This document shows positions 1 through 8,721 of a stretch of 64,000 nt of DNA, piece after piece. The notes beneath the pieces were generated by a model. The model did not search any database. It saw only the letters and a program-made list of their open reading frames with translations, and was not told the origin of the DNA. The stretch lies in contig JARKQY010000024.1 in assembly GCA_029974635.1 (NCBI GenBank), positions 124,001-188,000 on the forward strand, in the 5' to 3' direction. The DNA comes from Bacillota bacterium. Lineage in GTDB: Bacteria > Bacillota > UBA4882 > UBA8346. Numbering within the stretch: the stretch's first letter is position 1; every line of letters starts with the position of its first letter. A program made the translations under genes and the position numbers.

Positions 1-1
1 G

Positions 2-829
2 GTCAACGGATTCCTGTCGGCAGTGCTGGCCATTGGGACCATACCTTTTTTGGAGCATATTTTTAAAATTATCTCACCGATTCGGTTATTGGAATTGGCT
101 AATCCGGGGAATCCTTTATTACGTAGATTGCAGATTGAAGCTCCGGGAACCTATCAACACAGTATAATGGTAGGTAATCTGGCGGAAGCCGCCGCTGAAA
201 AAATCGGGGCCGACGCTTTATGGTCACGAGTCGGCTCCTATTATCACGATATTGGCAAGATCAGGCGGCCGTATTTCTTTGTGGAGAATCAATTTGCTCA
301 GGAAAATCCCCACGAAAAGCTGAATCCTTCGCTAAGTACCTTAATCATTACCTATCATGTCAAAGAAGGCGCTGAAATTGCCCGGGAGCATGGCCTGCCG
401 GAGAAGTTGATTGATATCATCGAACAGCATCACGGGACGGATCTGGTACGCTATTTTTATATACGGGCAACTGAAAACGCGCAGGGCGAGAAGGAAAATA
501 TCAATGAAAGGGATTTCCGTTATGAGGGGCCCAAACCGCAAACCAAGGAAGCAGCCCTGGTTATGCTGGCCGACTCGGTAGAAGCGGCGGTAAGGTCTCT
601 TCCCAAGCCGACGCCATCTAAAATTGAAGCCCTGATCCAAAAGATCATCCGGGAACGTTTGGATGACGGCCAGTTTGATGAATGCAATCTGACCTTAAAA
701 GATTTGAACCAGATTAAAAACAGTTTTATAAAGGTTTTGGGCGGAATGTTCCATAACCGGATCGAATATCCGGAGGTTGTTTTGAAAGAAATTGAAAGGA
801 AAAAAACCGGTGCCGATTTTACTAAATAA
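2..829 (+). CDS. pgpH: PgpH-type c-di-AMP phosphodiesterase, C-terminal part
   Basis: The reading frame is open from the window edge, so the N-terminal extracellular and most membrane segments are missing. What remains is the end of the last membrane segment followed by a cytosolic HD domain. Visible metal-binding motifs are YQHSIMVGNL (first His) and YYHDIGK (the HD pair), then QHHGT and a conserved MLADSVEAAVRSL stretch. PgpH (7TMR-HD) proteins hydrolyse c-di-AMP to pApA. The gene overlaps the start of ybeY, an order common in Bacillota. It is relevant to the c-di-AMP riboswitch and RCK proteins found 13-18 kb downstream. Family assignment is firm; activity is inferred. Confidence 0.93.
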   Translation, partial: VNGFLSAVLAIGTIPFLEHIFKIISPIRLLELANPGNPLLRRLQIEAPGTYQHSIMVGNLAEAAAEKIGADALWSRVGSYYHDIGKIRRPYFFVENQFAQENPHEKLNPSLSTLIITYHVKEGAEIAREHGLPEKLIDIIEQHHGTDLVRYFYIRATENAQGEKENINERDFRYEGPKPQTKEAALVMLADSVEAAVRSLPKPTPSKIEALIQKIIRERLDDGQFDECNLTLKDLNQIKNSFIKVLGGMFHNRIEYPEVVLKEIERKKTGADFTK

Positions 830-1289
830 CCTGCAACAACAGGAATCGCTTACCAAGTCTCAGCTTGAATTGATCGAGACCGTCGTCGAATACGGCTTGA
901 GTCAATACCATAAAGAGACGGCTGAGGTAAGTATCATTCTGGTTGATGATGAATATATCCGCTCATTAAACGCCGAATACCGGGGTTTGAATCAGCCCAC
1001 CGATGTTTTATCCTTTGCTATTCAGGAAGATCAACCGGGGACGCCGGTTTTGCACATTAACCCGGAAAATCAGTTTCCGGAACTATTGGGGGATATTTTC
1101 ATCTCAGTCCAACGGGCGGTAGAGCAGGCTGAAAACTACCACCATTCGCTGGAGCGGGAAATTAGTTATCTTGCTGTCCATGGTTTACTGCATCTTTTGG
1201 GGTTTGATCATCAAAGCCCCGACGATACAACCCGTATGCGGACAGCGGAAGAAGAAATATTAAATCATTTTCAGTTAAACCGAATTTAA
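810..1289 (+). CDS. ybeY: Endoribonuclease YbeY (rRNA maturation)
   Basis: A single-strand-specific zinc endoribonuclease acting in 16S rRNA 3' processing and ribosome quality control. The zinc signature is complete: HGLLHLLGFDH near the C-terminus supplies the three histidines. The upstream conserved blocks YRGLNQPTDVLSF and LGDIFIS are also present. The frame also opens at TTG 792. GTG 810 is preferred because AAGGA lies about 9 nt before it, and because the product then begins near the family's usual N-terminus. Either way the gene overlaps the end of pgpH, which suggests translational coupling. About 159 residues, normal for the family. Confidence 0.93.
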   Translation: MPILLNNLQQQESLTKSQLELIETVVEYGLSQYHKETAEVSIILVDDEYIRSLNAEYRGLNQPTDVLSFAIQEDQPGTPVLHINPENQFPELLGDIFISVQRAVEQAENYHHSLEREISYLAVHGLLHLLGFDHQSPDDTTRMRTAEEEILNHFQLNRI

Positions 1290-1324
1290 CCGGCCACTAC
1301 ACCGTTTTTATAGGAGGAATTTGC

Positions 1325-2026
1325 TTGCGGGCGCGGACTTTGATAGATTCATTCAACTACGCTTTTGACGGTATCGTTTACGCCTTAAAGACGCAGCGGA
1401 ATATGCGGCTGCATTTTATAACCACGGTAGTGGTTTTGACGCTATCTTTATATCTGAAGCTAACTAAAACTGAAATCATTTTTTTACTGGTTACCATTGC
1501 TTTTGTAATTGTCACCGAGATGATCAATACATCCATTGAAGCTGTCGTAGATTTGGTGACCCAAGAGATACATCCCATGGCCGCGGTTGCCAAAAATGTA
1601 GCGGCTGGCGCAGTCTTGGTTTCTTCCGTCTTGTCGTTGATAGTGGGATATTTGATCTTATTTCCGAAATTTGATTCACTATTGCCGCTGGTAATCGAAA
1701 GGTTGGGAAAAACCCCCGCTTATTTAACTTTAGTGGCATTTTTGTTTACCATTGTTACGGTGATTGCCGGAAAAGCCATTACCAAAAGAGGCAAGCCCAT
1801 CCATGGCGGGATGCCTAGCGGTCATACGGCTTTGGCTGCAGCTGCCGCTACTGCTATCTTATTTACCGCTCATAACAGCTTGATTGCCGCGTTGGCTTTT
1901 TTTTTGGTTTTTATGGTTGCTGAAAGCAGGATTGAAACCAAGATTCATTCTCTATACGAAGTTTTGACAGGCGGCTTGATAGGTTTCTTATTGACGCTGC
2001 TGATTTTTCAACTGCGTATCGGGTAA
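1325..2026 (+). CDS. Undecaprenol kinase (DgkA) fused to a PAP2 phosphatase domain
   Basis: Residues about 1-115 are a Gram-positive DgkA-type lipid kinase: an N-terminal amphipathic segment, three membrane helices and the motif TEMINTSIEAVVD. Residues about 120-233 are a PAP2-superfamily phosphatase domain with PSGHT and SRIETKIHSLYE. The first PAP2 motif is poorly formed (KAITKRGKPIHGG). The two halves would phosphorylate undecaprenol and dephosphorylate a lipid or pyrophosphate, so one polypeptide may recycle undecaprenyl carriers in both directions. The start is TTG 1325, with TAGGAGG 7 nt upstream. The fusion occurs in some Bacillota; which substrate each half uses is inferred. Confidence 0.9.
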   Translation: MRARTLIDSFNYAFDGIVYALKTQRNMRLHFITTVVVLTLSLYLKLTKTEIIFLLVTIAFVIVTEMINTSIEAVVDLVTQEIHPMAAVAKNVAAGAVLVSSVLSLIVGYLILFPKFDSLLPLVIERLGKTPAYLTLVAFLFTIVTVIAGKAITKRGKPIHGGMPSGHTALAAAAATAILFTAHNSLIAALAFFLVFMVAESRIETKIHSLYEVLTGGLIGFLLTLLIFQLRIG

Positions 2027-2078
2027 TCCGGATTTATTAGATTCTTAATTCATCTTTTCCGGGAAAAGAGGATTTTCA

Positions 2079-2480
2079 ATGGACGAGAGGGTAATCCAAC
2101 AGTTGATTGATGAGGCGAAAAAGGTTCGGGAACGGGCCTACGCTCCTTATTCAAATTTTAAAGTCGGAGCCGCATTGTTAAGTAACTCAGGAAAGATATA
2201 TACCGGCTGTAATGTGGAAAATGCTTCTTATGGGGCCGCAATTTGCGCGGAACGAAGCGCTGCCGTTCATGCAGTAGCCATGGGTGAGCATTCCTTCAAA
2301 GCCATGGCCGTTGTAACGGCAAGTTCAAAACCAGGAACGCCCTGTGGAATTTGCCGTCAGTTCTTAAGTGAATTTGGTCTGGATTTAAAATTGTTTCTGG
2401 CGAATTTGGAAGGTGAGGTTGTGAAAACCACCCTGGCGGAATATTTCCCCGCTCCCTTCTCGCCGGACAGTCTTGATTGA
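2079..2480 (+). CDS. cdd: Cytidine deaminase
   Basis: Converts cytidine and deoxycytidine to uridine and deoxyuridine in pyrimidine salvage. The catalytic zinc motif is intact: CAERSA carries the first cysteine and the proton-shuttling glutamate, and PCGICRQ carries the other two cysteines. The substrate-binding NVENASYGAAIC segment precedes them. At 133 residues it has the usual length of a homotetrameric bacterial enzyme. It sits between the DgkA-PAP2 gene and era, as in Bacillus-type gene order. Confidence 0.96.
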   Translation: MDERVIQQLIDEAKKVRERAYAPYSNFKVGAALLSNSGKIYTGCNVENASYGAAICAERSAAVHAVAMGEHSFKAMAVVTASSKPGTPCGICRQFLSEFGLDLKLFLANLEGEVVKTTLAEYFPAPFSPDSLD

Positions 2481-2492
2481 TACGGAGGAAAT

Positions 2493-2978
2493 ATGGGTTT
2501 GCCGAAATCTTCAATAACCGTTGAAATTGTCACCGAAGCCGATGACAACTTACGGGATATCATATTACAGATTGATGAAGAAGCTTTTGGATTTGGGAGT
2601 TTGAGTGAATGGTCGCTGCCTTTGTTTCTCCATTATGGTAGGCTTTATATTGCCCGTTTGAATGGAGAACCGGTGGGAACAGCCGAGTTGATGCGCGACT
2701 GGCGTGATCCTGAACTTGTTTATTTGTATGGAATTGCAGTTGCGCCGGATCTGCGGGGCTCGGGGATTGGAACAATCTTATTCCGGTCTATACTGGAATC
2801 TTTGCCAAAGGCCGGTTACCGGCGGTTGCAATTAACGGTTCATCCTGAGAATCAAGCCGCCATACACATTTATCAAGATAAATTCGGCATGAAGCAAGTT
2901 GATTTTATCCGTAATTATTATGGGCCAGGTGAGGACCGTCTGCTTCTTGAATGGGATTGGGGAAGGATCAGGTTATGA
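2493..2978 (+). CDS. GNAT-family N-acetyltransferase
   Basis: An acetyl-CoA dependent transferase of unknown substrate, 161 residues. The acetyl-CoA binding loop is visible as VAPDLRGSGIGTILF, and a second conserved segment HPENQAAIHIYQDKFGM follows. GGAGGA lies just upstream of ATG 2493. The stop codon overlaps the start of era (ATGA), so the two are probably co-translated. Resemblance to RimI-type enzymes is general, and a protein or small-molecule substrate cannot be distinguished. Confidence 0.88.
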   Translation: MGLPKSSITVEIVTEADDNLRDIILQIDEEAFGFGSLSEWSLPLFLHYGRLYIARLNGEPVGTAELMRDWRDPELVYLYGIAVAPDLRGSGIGTILFRSILESLPKAGYRRLQLTVHPENQAAIHIYQDKFGMKQVDFIRNYYGPGEDRLLLEWDWGRIRL

Positions 2979-3853
2979 ATAACTCATTTAAATCAGGGTT
3001 TGTAGCGCTCATAGGAAGGCCGAATGTCGGTAAATCAAGTTTGTTGAACGCGCTTGTCGGGCAGAAGATTGTAATTACTTCTGAAAAACCGCAAACTACG
3101 CGTAACCAGCTGCGCGGTATTACAACCGGCATGGATTATCAAATTGTATGGATTGATACTCCCGGTCTGCATCGTCCGTTACACCAATTGGGGGAGAATA
3201 TGGTCCGGAGTACACATGCGGTATTTTCCGGAACTGATTTGGTGTTATGGATACTGGATGCTTCCATCGGGATTACCGATGACGATCGCAGAGCGGCGGA
3301 AGTTATCAAGGCTAACCAATTACCGATTTTCGGCGTATGGAATAAAATTGATATTAAGAATGCGGGGGTAGCCACTGAAATTACCGATTTTAAAAAGGTA
3401 TTTGAGGTATCGGCGGTAACCGGGGCCGGACTTACTAATCTTTTAGAGGCGGTGGTGGCAGACTTGCCGGCTGGGCCTCAATATTATCCTGCGGAAATGG
3501 TTACCGATCACCCGGAACGTTTTATTGTGGCCGAGTTTATCCGGGAACAGGTCATCCGATATACCCAGGAGGAGATTCCGCACTCAGTGGCCGTGACTAT
3601 CGATCAGATGACAGTACGGTCCAATAACCGCGCCTACATTGAAGCGGTTATTTATGTTGAAAGGGATACTCAGAAAGGAATCATCATCGGAGCCAAAGGA
3701 CAGCGTCTGAAGAACATCGGCAGTGAGGCCCGTAAAAGCATCGAGGAATTGTTGGAAATGCCGGTGTTTCTGAATCTATGGGTAAAGGTCAGGAAAAAGT
3801 GGCGTAACAATCAAGCGGCTTTAAAAGAGTTTGGTTATGGGGATGAAGAATAA
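2975..3853 (+). CDS. era: GTPase Era
   Basis: A ribosome-assembly GTPase that binds the 3' end of 16S rRNA. The GTPase motifs are complete: GRPNVGKSS (G1), a T-rich switch with PQTTRNQ, DTPG (G3) and NKID (G4). The C-terminal KH domain shows GIIIGAKGQRLKNIG. ATG 2975 is chosen over the in-frame ATG 2951 because GGGGAAGGA lies between them at proper spacing and because it gives the ATGA overlap with the GNAT gene. About 292 residues, normal length. YbeY, Cdd and Era in one run is a classic Bacillota arrangement. Confidence 0.97.
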   Translation: MNNSFKSGFVALIGRPNVGKSSLLNALVGQKIVITSEKPQTTRNQLRGITTGMDYQIVWIDTPGLHRPLHQLGENMVRSTHAVFSGTDLVLWILDASIGITDDDRRAAEVIKANQLPIFGVWNKIDIKNAGVATEITDFKKVFEVSAVTGAGLTNLLEAVVADLPAGPQYYPAEMVTDHPERFIVAEFIREQVIRYTQEEIPHSVAVTIDQMTVRSNNRAYIEAVIYVERDTQKGIIIGAKGQRLKNIGSEARKSIEELLEMPVFLNLWVKVRKKWRNNQAALKEFGYGDEE

Positions 3854-3869
3854 AACGGAGGTTGTGGCT

Positions 3870-5177
3870 ATGGGTCCCAGGATAAACTGGTTGGTGGCGA
3901 TCTTGGGTGTAATATTAGTGATTTTTATGACAGAACCGGAAGTTCAGGCCGGACGGAAATATCCAAGCATTTTGGATATCGGACTGGCTACCGGTCAAAC
4001 TGAAGTTTCCCTCATACTGGATGGTACGGAAACCATTATGGATCTTTCCCAATCACCACCCGTTACTCTTTTTAACCCCGGGGATCAGGAGATAATATCT
4101 TGTGCGGGGGATATATTATGTTTAAATGATATCCCCATCGGAACGGGGCCATTATTGATCATACCCGGTGAGTCAGTTCTGTCCTGGAATTCAAAGGGTT
4201 ATCGCGGCACATTTGTACTGGTCGTTCAAAATGAAAAAATAAATTTGCTGAACCGGCTTCATATAGAAGAGTACTTGCAGGGCGTGGTGCCCAAAGAAGT
4301 TATTGCCGGTTGGCCGATGGCTGCATTAAAAACACAGGCCATCGCAGCCCGGACTTATACTTTGGCTTCATTAGGCCGTCATCAGAACAACCTGTTCAAT
4401 TTATGCCCGACGGATCACTGTCAGGTATATGGGGGAGTTTCCGCGGAACAGCCGGGGACCAATCAGGCGGTTAGTGAAACTGCCGGTCAAGTGTTGGCCT
4501 ATAAAGGGAAGATCATTGATGCCTTTTATCACGCTTCGTCTGGAGGATATACCGAAGATGCCGCCAATATATGGAAAAGTGCGGTATCTTATTTAAAACC
4601 GGTGATGGACTGGGATCAAAATTCTCCTTATACTAACTGGACCCGGTCTTTTAACTGGACAGATCTTCAGGTATTAACCCAGAAAACTTATCCCCGGATC
4701 GGCAGGCTAAAACAACTGCTGCCGGTGGCGTTTGGAAAGGATTCCAAAGTATTGCGGCTGATCCTGAAAGGAGACCTCGGTGAGGTATCCATCACCGGAT
4801 CTCAATTCCGGAGCTTAACCGGTATTCCCAGTCCGAATATTAAATTGGCGCTGATTTACGGTCCGGATCCTTACATCACGCTTTGGTGGTCTAATCCGAA
4901 AACCTTCCCTTATCCCGAAGCATTGATGGCGCGTAACGACATACCGGGGTTAATCGCGGAAATATTTAATCCGCCGTGGGATCAACCCGACCCCTGGGCT
5001 TGGCTTCAGGATAAGGAACCGTTTAAACTGGTCATTCATGGCGCAGGCTGGGGTCATAGTGTGGGTTTGAGCCAATGGGGAGCGAAAGGCATGGCCGACG
5101 CCGGTTTCAATGAGCGCCAAATTCTGACTCATTATTATCCTGGCGCCCAGATTACAACTATCGATAAATTGAAATGA
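3870..5177 (+). CDS. SpoIID/LytB-domain protein
   Basis: A secreted or membrane-anchored peptidoglycan lytic transglycosylase-like protein of the SpoIID family, which remodels peptidoglycan during engulfment in sporulation. A signal or anchor helix (about residues 6-26) is followed by a poorly conserved segment and then the SpoIID domain: IEEYLQGVVPKEV, AIAARTYTL, FYHASSGGYTED and the C-terminal HGAGWGHSVGLSQWGAKG. ATG 3870 has CGGAGG 7 nt upstream; the frame is open from TTG 3831 but without a better site. It lies between era and queA, not in a sporulation operon, so it may be an SpoIID paralogue with another role. Confidence 0.88.
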   Translation: MGPRINWLVAILGVILVIFMTEPEVQAGRKYPSILDIGLATGQTEVSLILDGTETIMDLSQSPPVTLFNPGDQEIISCAGDILCLNDIPIGTGPLLIIPGESVLSWNSKGYRGTFVLVVQNEKINLLNRLHIEEYLQGVVPKEVIAGWPMAALKTQAIAARTYTLASLGRHQNNLFNLCPTDHCQVYGGVSAEQPGTNQAVSETAGQVLAYKGKIIDAFYHASSGGYTEDAANIWKSAVSYLKPVMDWDQNSPYTNWTRSFNWTDLQVLTQKTYPRIGRLKQLLPVAFGKDSKVLRLILKGDLGEVSITGSQFRSLTGIPSPNIKLALIYGPDPYITLWWSNPKTFPYPEALMARNDIPGLIAEIFNPPWDQPDPWAWLQDKEPFKLVIHGAGWGHSVGLSQWGAKGMADAGFNERQILTHYYPGAQITTIDKLK

Positions 5178-5193
5178 AAGTTGGACTGCCTTG

Positions 5194-6216
5194 ATGCTGG
5201 TTAGTGAATTTGATTATAATCTGCCGCCCGAGTTGATTGCCCAAACTCCGCTGGAACCCCGTCATGACTCCCGGTTAATGGTTCTGAATCGGGAAAAACA
5301 CATGGTTTCCGATTACTTTTTTTACGATTTGCCGTTGTTTTTAAAGCCGGGGGATTTGTTGGTGCTAAACAACACCCGGGTAATCCCGGCGCGCCTGTTT
5401 GCGGTAAAGCAGGGCAGCAGCGGTATGGTTGAAATATTTTTACTGAAACAACTCAGCCGAAATCGTTGGGAATGCCTGGTGCGTCCCGGCAAAAGAGCTA
5501 AACCCGGAACCAGCTTAATATTTGATGAAGGGATTACCGGCCAGATTACCGGAACCGTAGTTGATGGTGGCCGGGTAATTGAGTTTCCCCCGGAGTTGGA
5601 TCTCCGGAACTGGCTGGAACGATGTGGCCAAACTCCTTTGCCGCCGTATATTACCCATAAACTGGCCAATCCGGAGCGTTATCAGACCGTATATTCCCGT
5701 TATGAGGGATCCGTGGCGGCACCCACCGCCGGGCTGCATTTTACCCCTCCGTTGCTGGAAAAAATCCGGCAACAGGGTATCCAAATCCAATTCCTGACGT
5801 TGCATGTAGGGATGGGCACTTTCCGGCCGGTAAAGACGGAGGTTGTCGAGGAACATACCATGCATCCGGAGTCGTTTACACTTCCCGATGATTTATCCCA
5901 GGCTATTATAAGGACTAAAAAAGCCGGCGGGCGGGTCATTGCGGTTGGGACCACCACCGTTAGGGTGTTGGAATCCCAGGCGCTCTCTCCAGACGAGGTT
6001 CAGCCCGGTTCAGGAGAGACGAATATTTTTATTTACCCCGGTTATGATTTTAAAATCATTGATGGTTTGATTACCAATTTTCATCTGCCAAAGTCGACTT
6101 TGCTGATGCTGACAGCAGCCTTTGCCGGTAGGGAGTTTATCTTGGAGAGCTACCGGCGGGCGGTTGAGACCGGTTACCGCTTTTTCAGCTTCGGAGATGC
6201 GATGTTGATTGTTTAA
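5194..6216 (+). CDS. queA: S-adenosylmethionine:tRNA ribosyltransferase-isomerase
   Basis: Transfers and isomerises the ribosyl part of SAM onto preQ1 in tRNA, giving epoxyqueuosine. It is recognisable from the N-terminus (FDYNLPPELIAQ), LLVLNNTRVIPARL and the C-terminal ITNFHLPKSTLLMLTAAFAG. About 340 residues, the family length. ATG 5194 is preceded by in-frame TTG 5191; the ribosome binding site is weak. Followed by tgt with a 24-nt gap, the standard queuosine pair. A QueG-like Fe-S protein lies far downstream at 59144. Confidence 0.97.
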   Translation: MLVSEFDYNLPPELIAQTPLEPRHDSRLMVLNREKHMVSDYFFYDLPLFLKPGDLLVLNNTRVIPARLFAVKQGSSGMVEIFLLKQLSRNRWECLVRPGKRAKPGTSLIFDEGITGQITGTVVDGGRVIEFPPELDLRNWLERCGQTPLPPYITHKLANPERYQTVYSRYEGSVAAPTAGLHFTPPLLEKIRQQGIQIQFLTLHVGMGTFRPVKTEVVEEHTMHPESFTLPDDLSQAIIRTKKAGGRVIAVGTTTVRVLESQALSPDEVQPGSGETNIFIYPGYDFKIIDGLITNFHLPKSTLLMLTAAFAGREFILESYRRAVETGYRFFSFGDAMLIV

Positions 6217-6228
6217 CATACTGATTGA

Positions 6229-7350
<1,122 letters not shown>

Positions 7351-7452
7351 TTATTTTGCGAATTTTGCCGGTTTTGAAAGAAGTATTTCCGGTTGGAAGG
7401 GAAATAATATTAAATGTCGAATAAAATTTTTGGAATATAAGGAGGTGGTAAA

Positions 7453-7761
7453 ATGAATTGGTTAATTTTTGCGGCGACTGCAGCTCAGCAGAACGTTCCT
7501 GCCGCCGGGGGAAATGTATTCTGGATTATGATGATAGGAATGCTGGTTTTATTTTGGGTATTTACGATTGTCCCGCAACGGAAACAACAAAAACAGCGCG
7601 CGGCAATGTTAAACGGCTTGAAAAAAGGCGATAAAATAATTACCAGCGGCGGAATGCACGGTGAGATCGTTGAACTCGACGATGAGGATATTAAGGTACG
7701 TGTAGCGGACAAGGTCGAAATTAAAATATTAAAGGCCTCGGTAGCCCGGGTCAAAGATTAA
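7453..7761 (+). CDS. yajC: Preprotein translocase subunit YajC
   Basis: A small single-pass membrane protein that associates with SecDF-YidC. One membrane helix at about residues 22-42 ends in PQRKQQKQRAAML, followed by the conserved cytosolic core GDKIITSGGMHGEIV. 102 residues, typical. AAGGAGGTGG precedes ATG 7453. A terminator-like hairpin follows directly, so secDF may also be transcribed from its own promoter. Confidence 0.95.
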   Translation: MNWLIFAATAAQQNVPAAGGNVFWIMMIGMLVLFWVFTIVPQRKQQKQRAAMLNGLKKGDKIITSGGMHGEIVELDDEDIKVRVADKVEIKILKASVARVKD

Positions 7762-7770
7762 GTCAGCAGG

Positions 7771-7809
7771 AAGAGGGTTTAAACCGGAAATGGTTTAGGC
7801 TCTTTTTTT
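7771..7809 (+). terminator. Rho-independent terminator after yajC
   Basis: Outer stem AAGAG/CTCTT, an internal GG/GG mismatch, inner stem TAAACC/GGTTTA with a 6-nt loop, then a run of seven T. It starts 10 nt after the yajC stop codon. Confidence 0.8.
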
Positions 7810-7858
7810 ATTCCATGAGAGGGTGAGCACCATGTTTTTGATATTGCAGGGTTACGTC

Positions 7859-7901
7859 AAAGTCATTAAAAACATTCACTCGCGCAGGGACGCAGGGTTA
7901 A
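7859..7901 (+). repeat. Dispersed 43-nt repeat, copy A
   Basis: Matches 11292-11334 at about 35 of 43 positions, seven of the eight differences being transitions. It begins AAAGTCATTAAA and ends GTTAA, with a GCGCAG core. Both copies sit just downstream of a terminator, in the yajC and secF trailers. No protein or mobile element is visible in it. Confidence 0.6.
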
Positions 7902-8018
7902 GCAATGGACAGCCAAATACTGTTAAACCAGAAACTGCCCGAAGAATTGACAAGCTTTATGGTAATCGTTATAATGAAATAGGCTTTTTGTAATCTTGAA
8001 AAGAAGGGAGGGGGCATT

Positions 8019-8195
8019 ATGACTTTTCAGATTGTTACCATTGCAATTGTGTTGTCAATTTTTGCGTTATTTGCTTATGGCGCGTTTCGTGCTGAGAAAG
8101 TAGTGGCAGCCAAGGCGCAGGCGAACCGTGAAGCTCAGCAGACCAAAGTTTCATCTAAAATTGCACCGAAAACCAATAAGAAAGTTGTAAAATAG
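8019..8195 (+). CDS. Small single-pass membrane protein (58 aa), function unknown
   Basis: ATG 8019 follows a strong purine-rich ribosome binding site (AAGAAGGGAGGGGG). The 58-residue product begins MTFQIVTIAIVLSIFALFAY, one N-terminal membrane helix, then a polar, Ala/Lys/Gln-rich tail ending in KTNKKVVK. No family is recognised. It lies between yajC and secD in the Sec-related operon. A size and topology resembling a translocase accessory subunit is suggestive only. Confidence 0.6.
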   Translation: MTFQIVTIAIVLSIFALFAYGAFRAEKVVAAKAQANREAQQTKVSSKIAPKTNKKVVK

Positions 8196-8240
8196 TAAGA
8201 TGTTTTTAATAATGCATGATTTGGGCAACAATAGGGGATT

Positions 8241-8660
8241 TTGAACTTGAAACGATCTGTCGTTAAGTATTTTTTTATTTATATCCTTTTCATTTTAGCT
8301 ATACTATGTGTGGCTTTTTTTCAGGTTGACCAAAAAACATCGGATACAACCAGAGTTTTTGTTTCAACTGCTTTTGCAGCTTTAACCCAGATGGAAGGTA
8401 AACTGAATCCAACCGCGCCTTTAAGGGAGTCTCCGGAAAGGTTTGTTTTTCGTAATGGGTTGGTAAGATCTTTAAGCAATATTTTGGCTAAACCATTTTT
8501 ATTGATTTTAGTGAAAGATTTTTCCCCGAAATTACGCATAAATAGTCCGGGTTTTTTCATACCGGCGATAGTTTTTTTAATCTTCTTCCAATTTTATCAG
8601 AACTCCCGGACCAGCAGTGAAATTGATACGATTAATCAGGCAAAAGGCTTGAGTTTTTAG
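8241..8660 (+). CDS. Hypothetical membrane protein upstream of secD
   Basis: 139 residues from TTG 8241, with AGGGG at 8232-8236. Two hydrophobic segments, about residues 8-27 and 102-118, flank a 75-residue loop containing basic and Pro/Ser residues. If the N-terminus is cytosolic, the loop is extracytoplasmic. No family is recognised. The position between yajC and secD suggests, but does not prove, an envelope or secretion role. The base composition is more AT-rich than its neighbours. A start at TTG 8247 is also possible. Confidence 0.6.
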   Translation: MNLKRSVVKYFFIYILFILAILCVAFFQVDQKTSDTTRVFVSTAFAALTQMEGKLNPTAPLRESPERFVFRNGLVRSLSNILAKPFLLILVKDFSPKLRINSPGFFIPAIVFLIFFQFYQNSRTSSEIDTINQAKGLSF

Positions 8661-8721
8661 GGGTAGCCCCCAGCTCAAAGTTTAATAGATAAAACAGACT
8701 AGTTATAAGGAGGAAATCACA

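Noticed and set aside
7832..7993. A 53-codon frame with a GAGGGTGAGC site ahead of ATG 7832
   Set aside because: It contains the 43-nt dispersed repeat, whose other copy is non-coding and out of frame, and the product shows no recognisable features.
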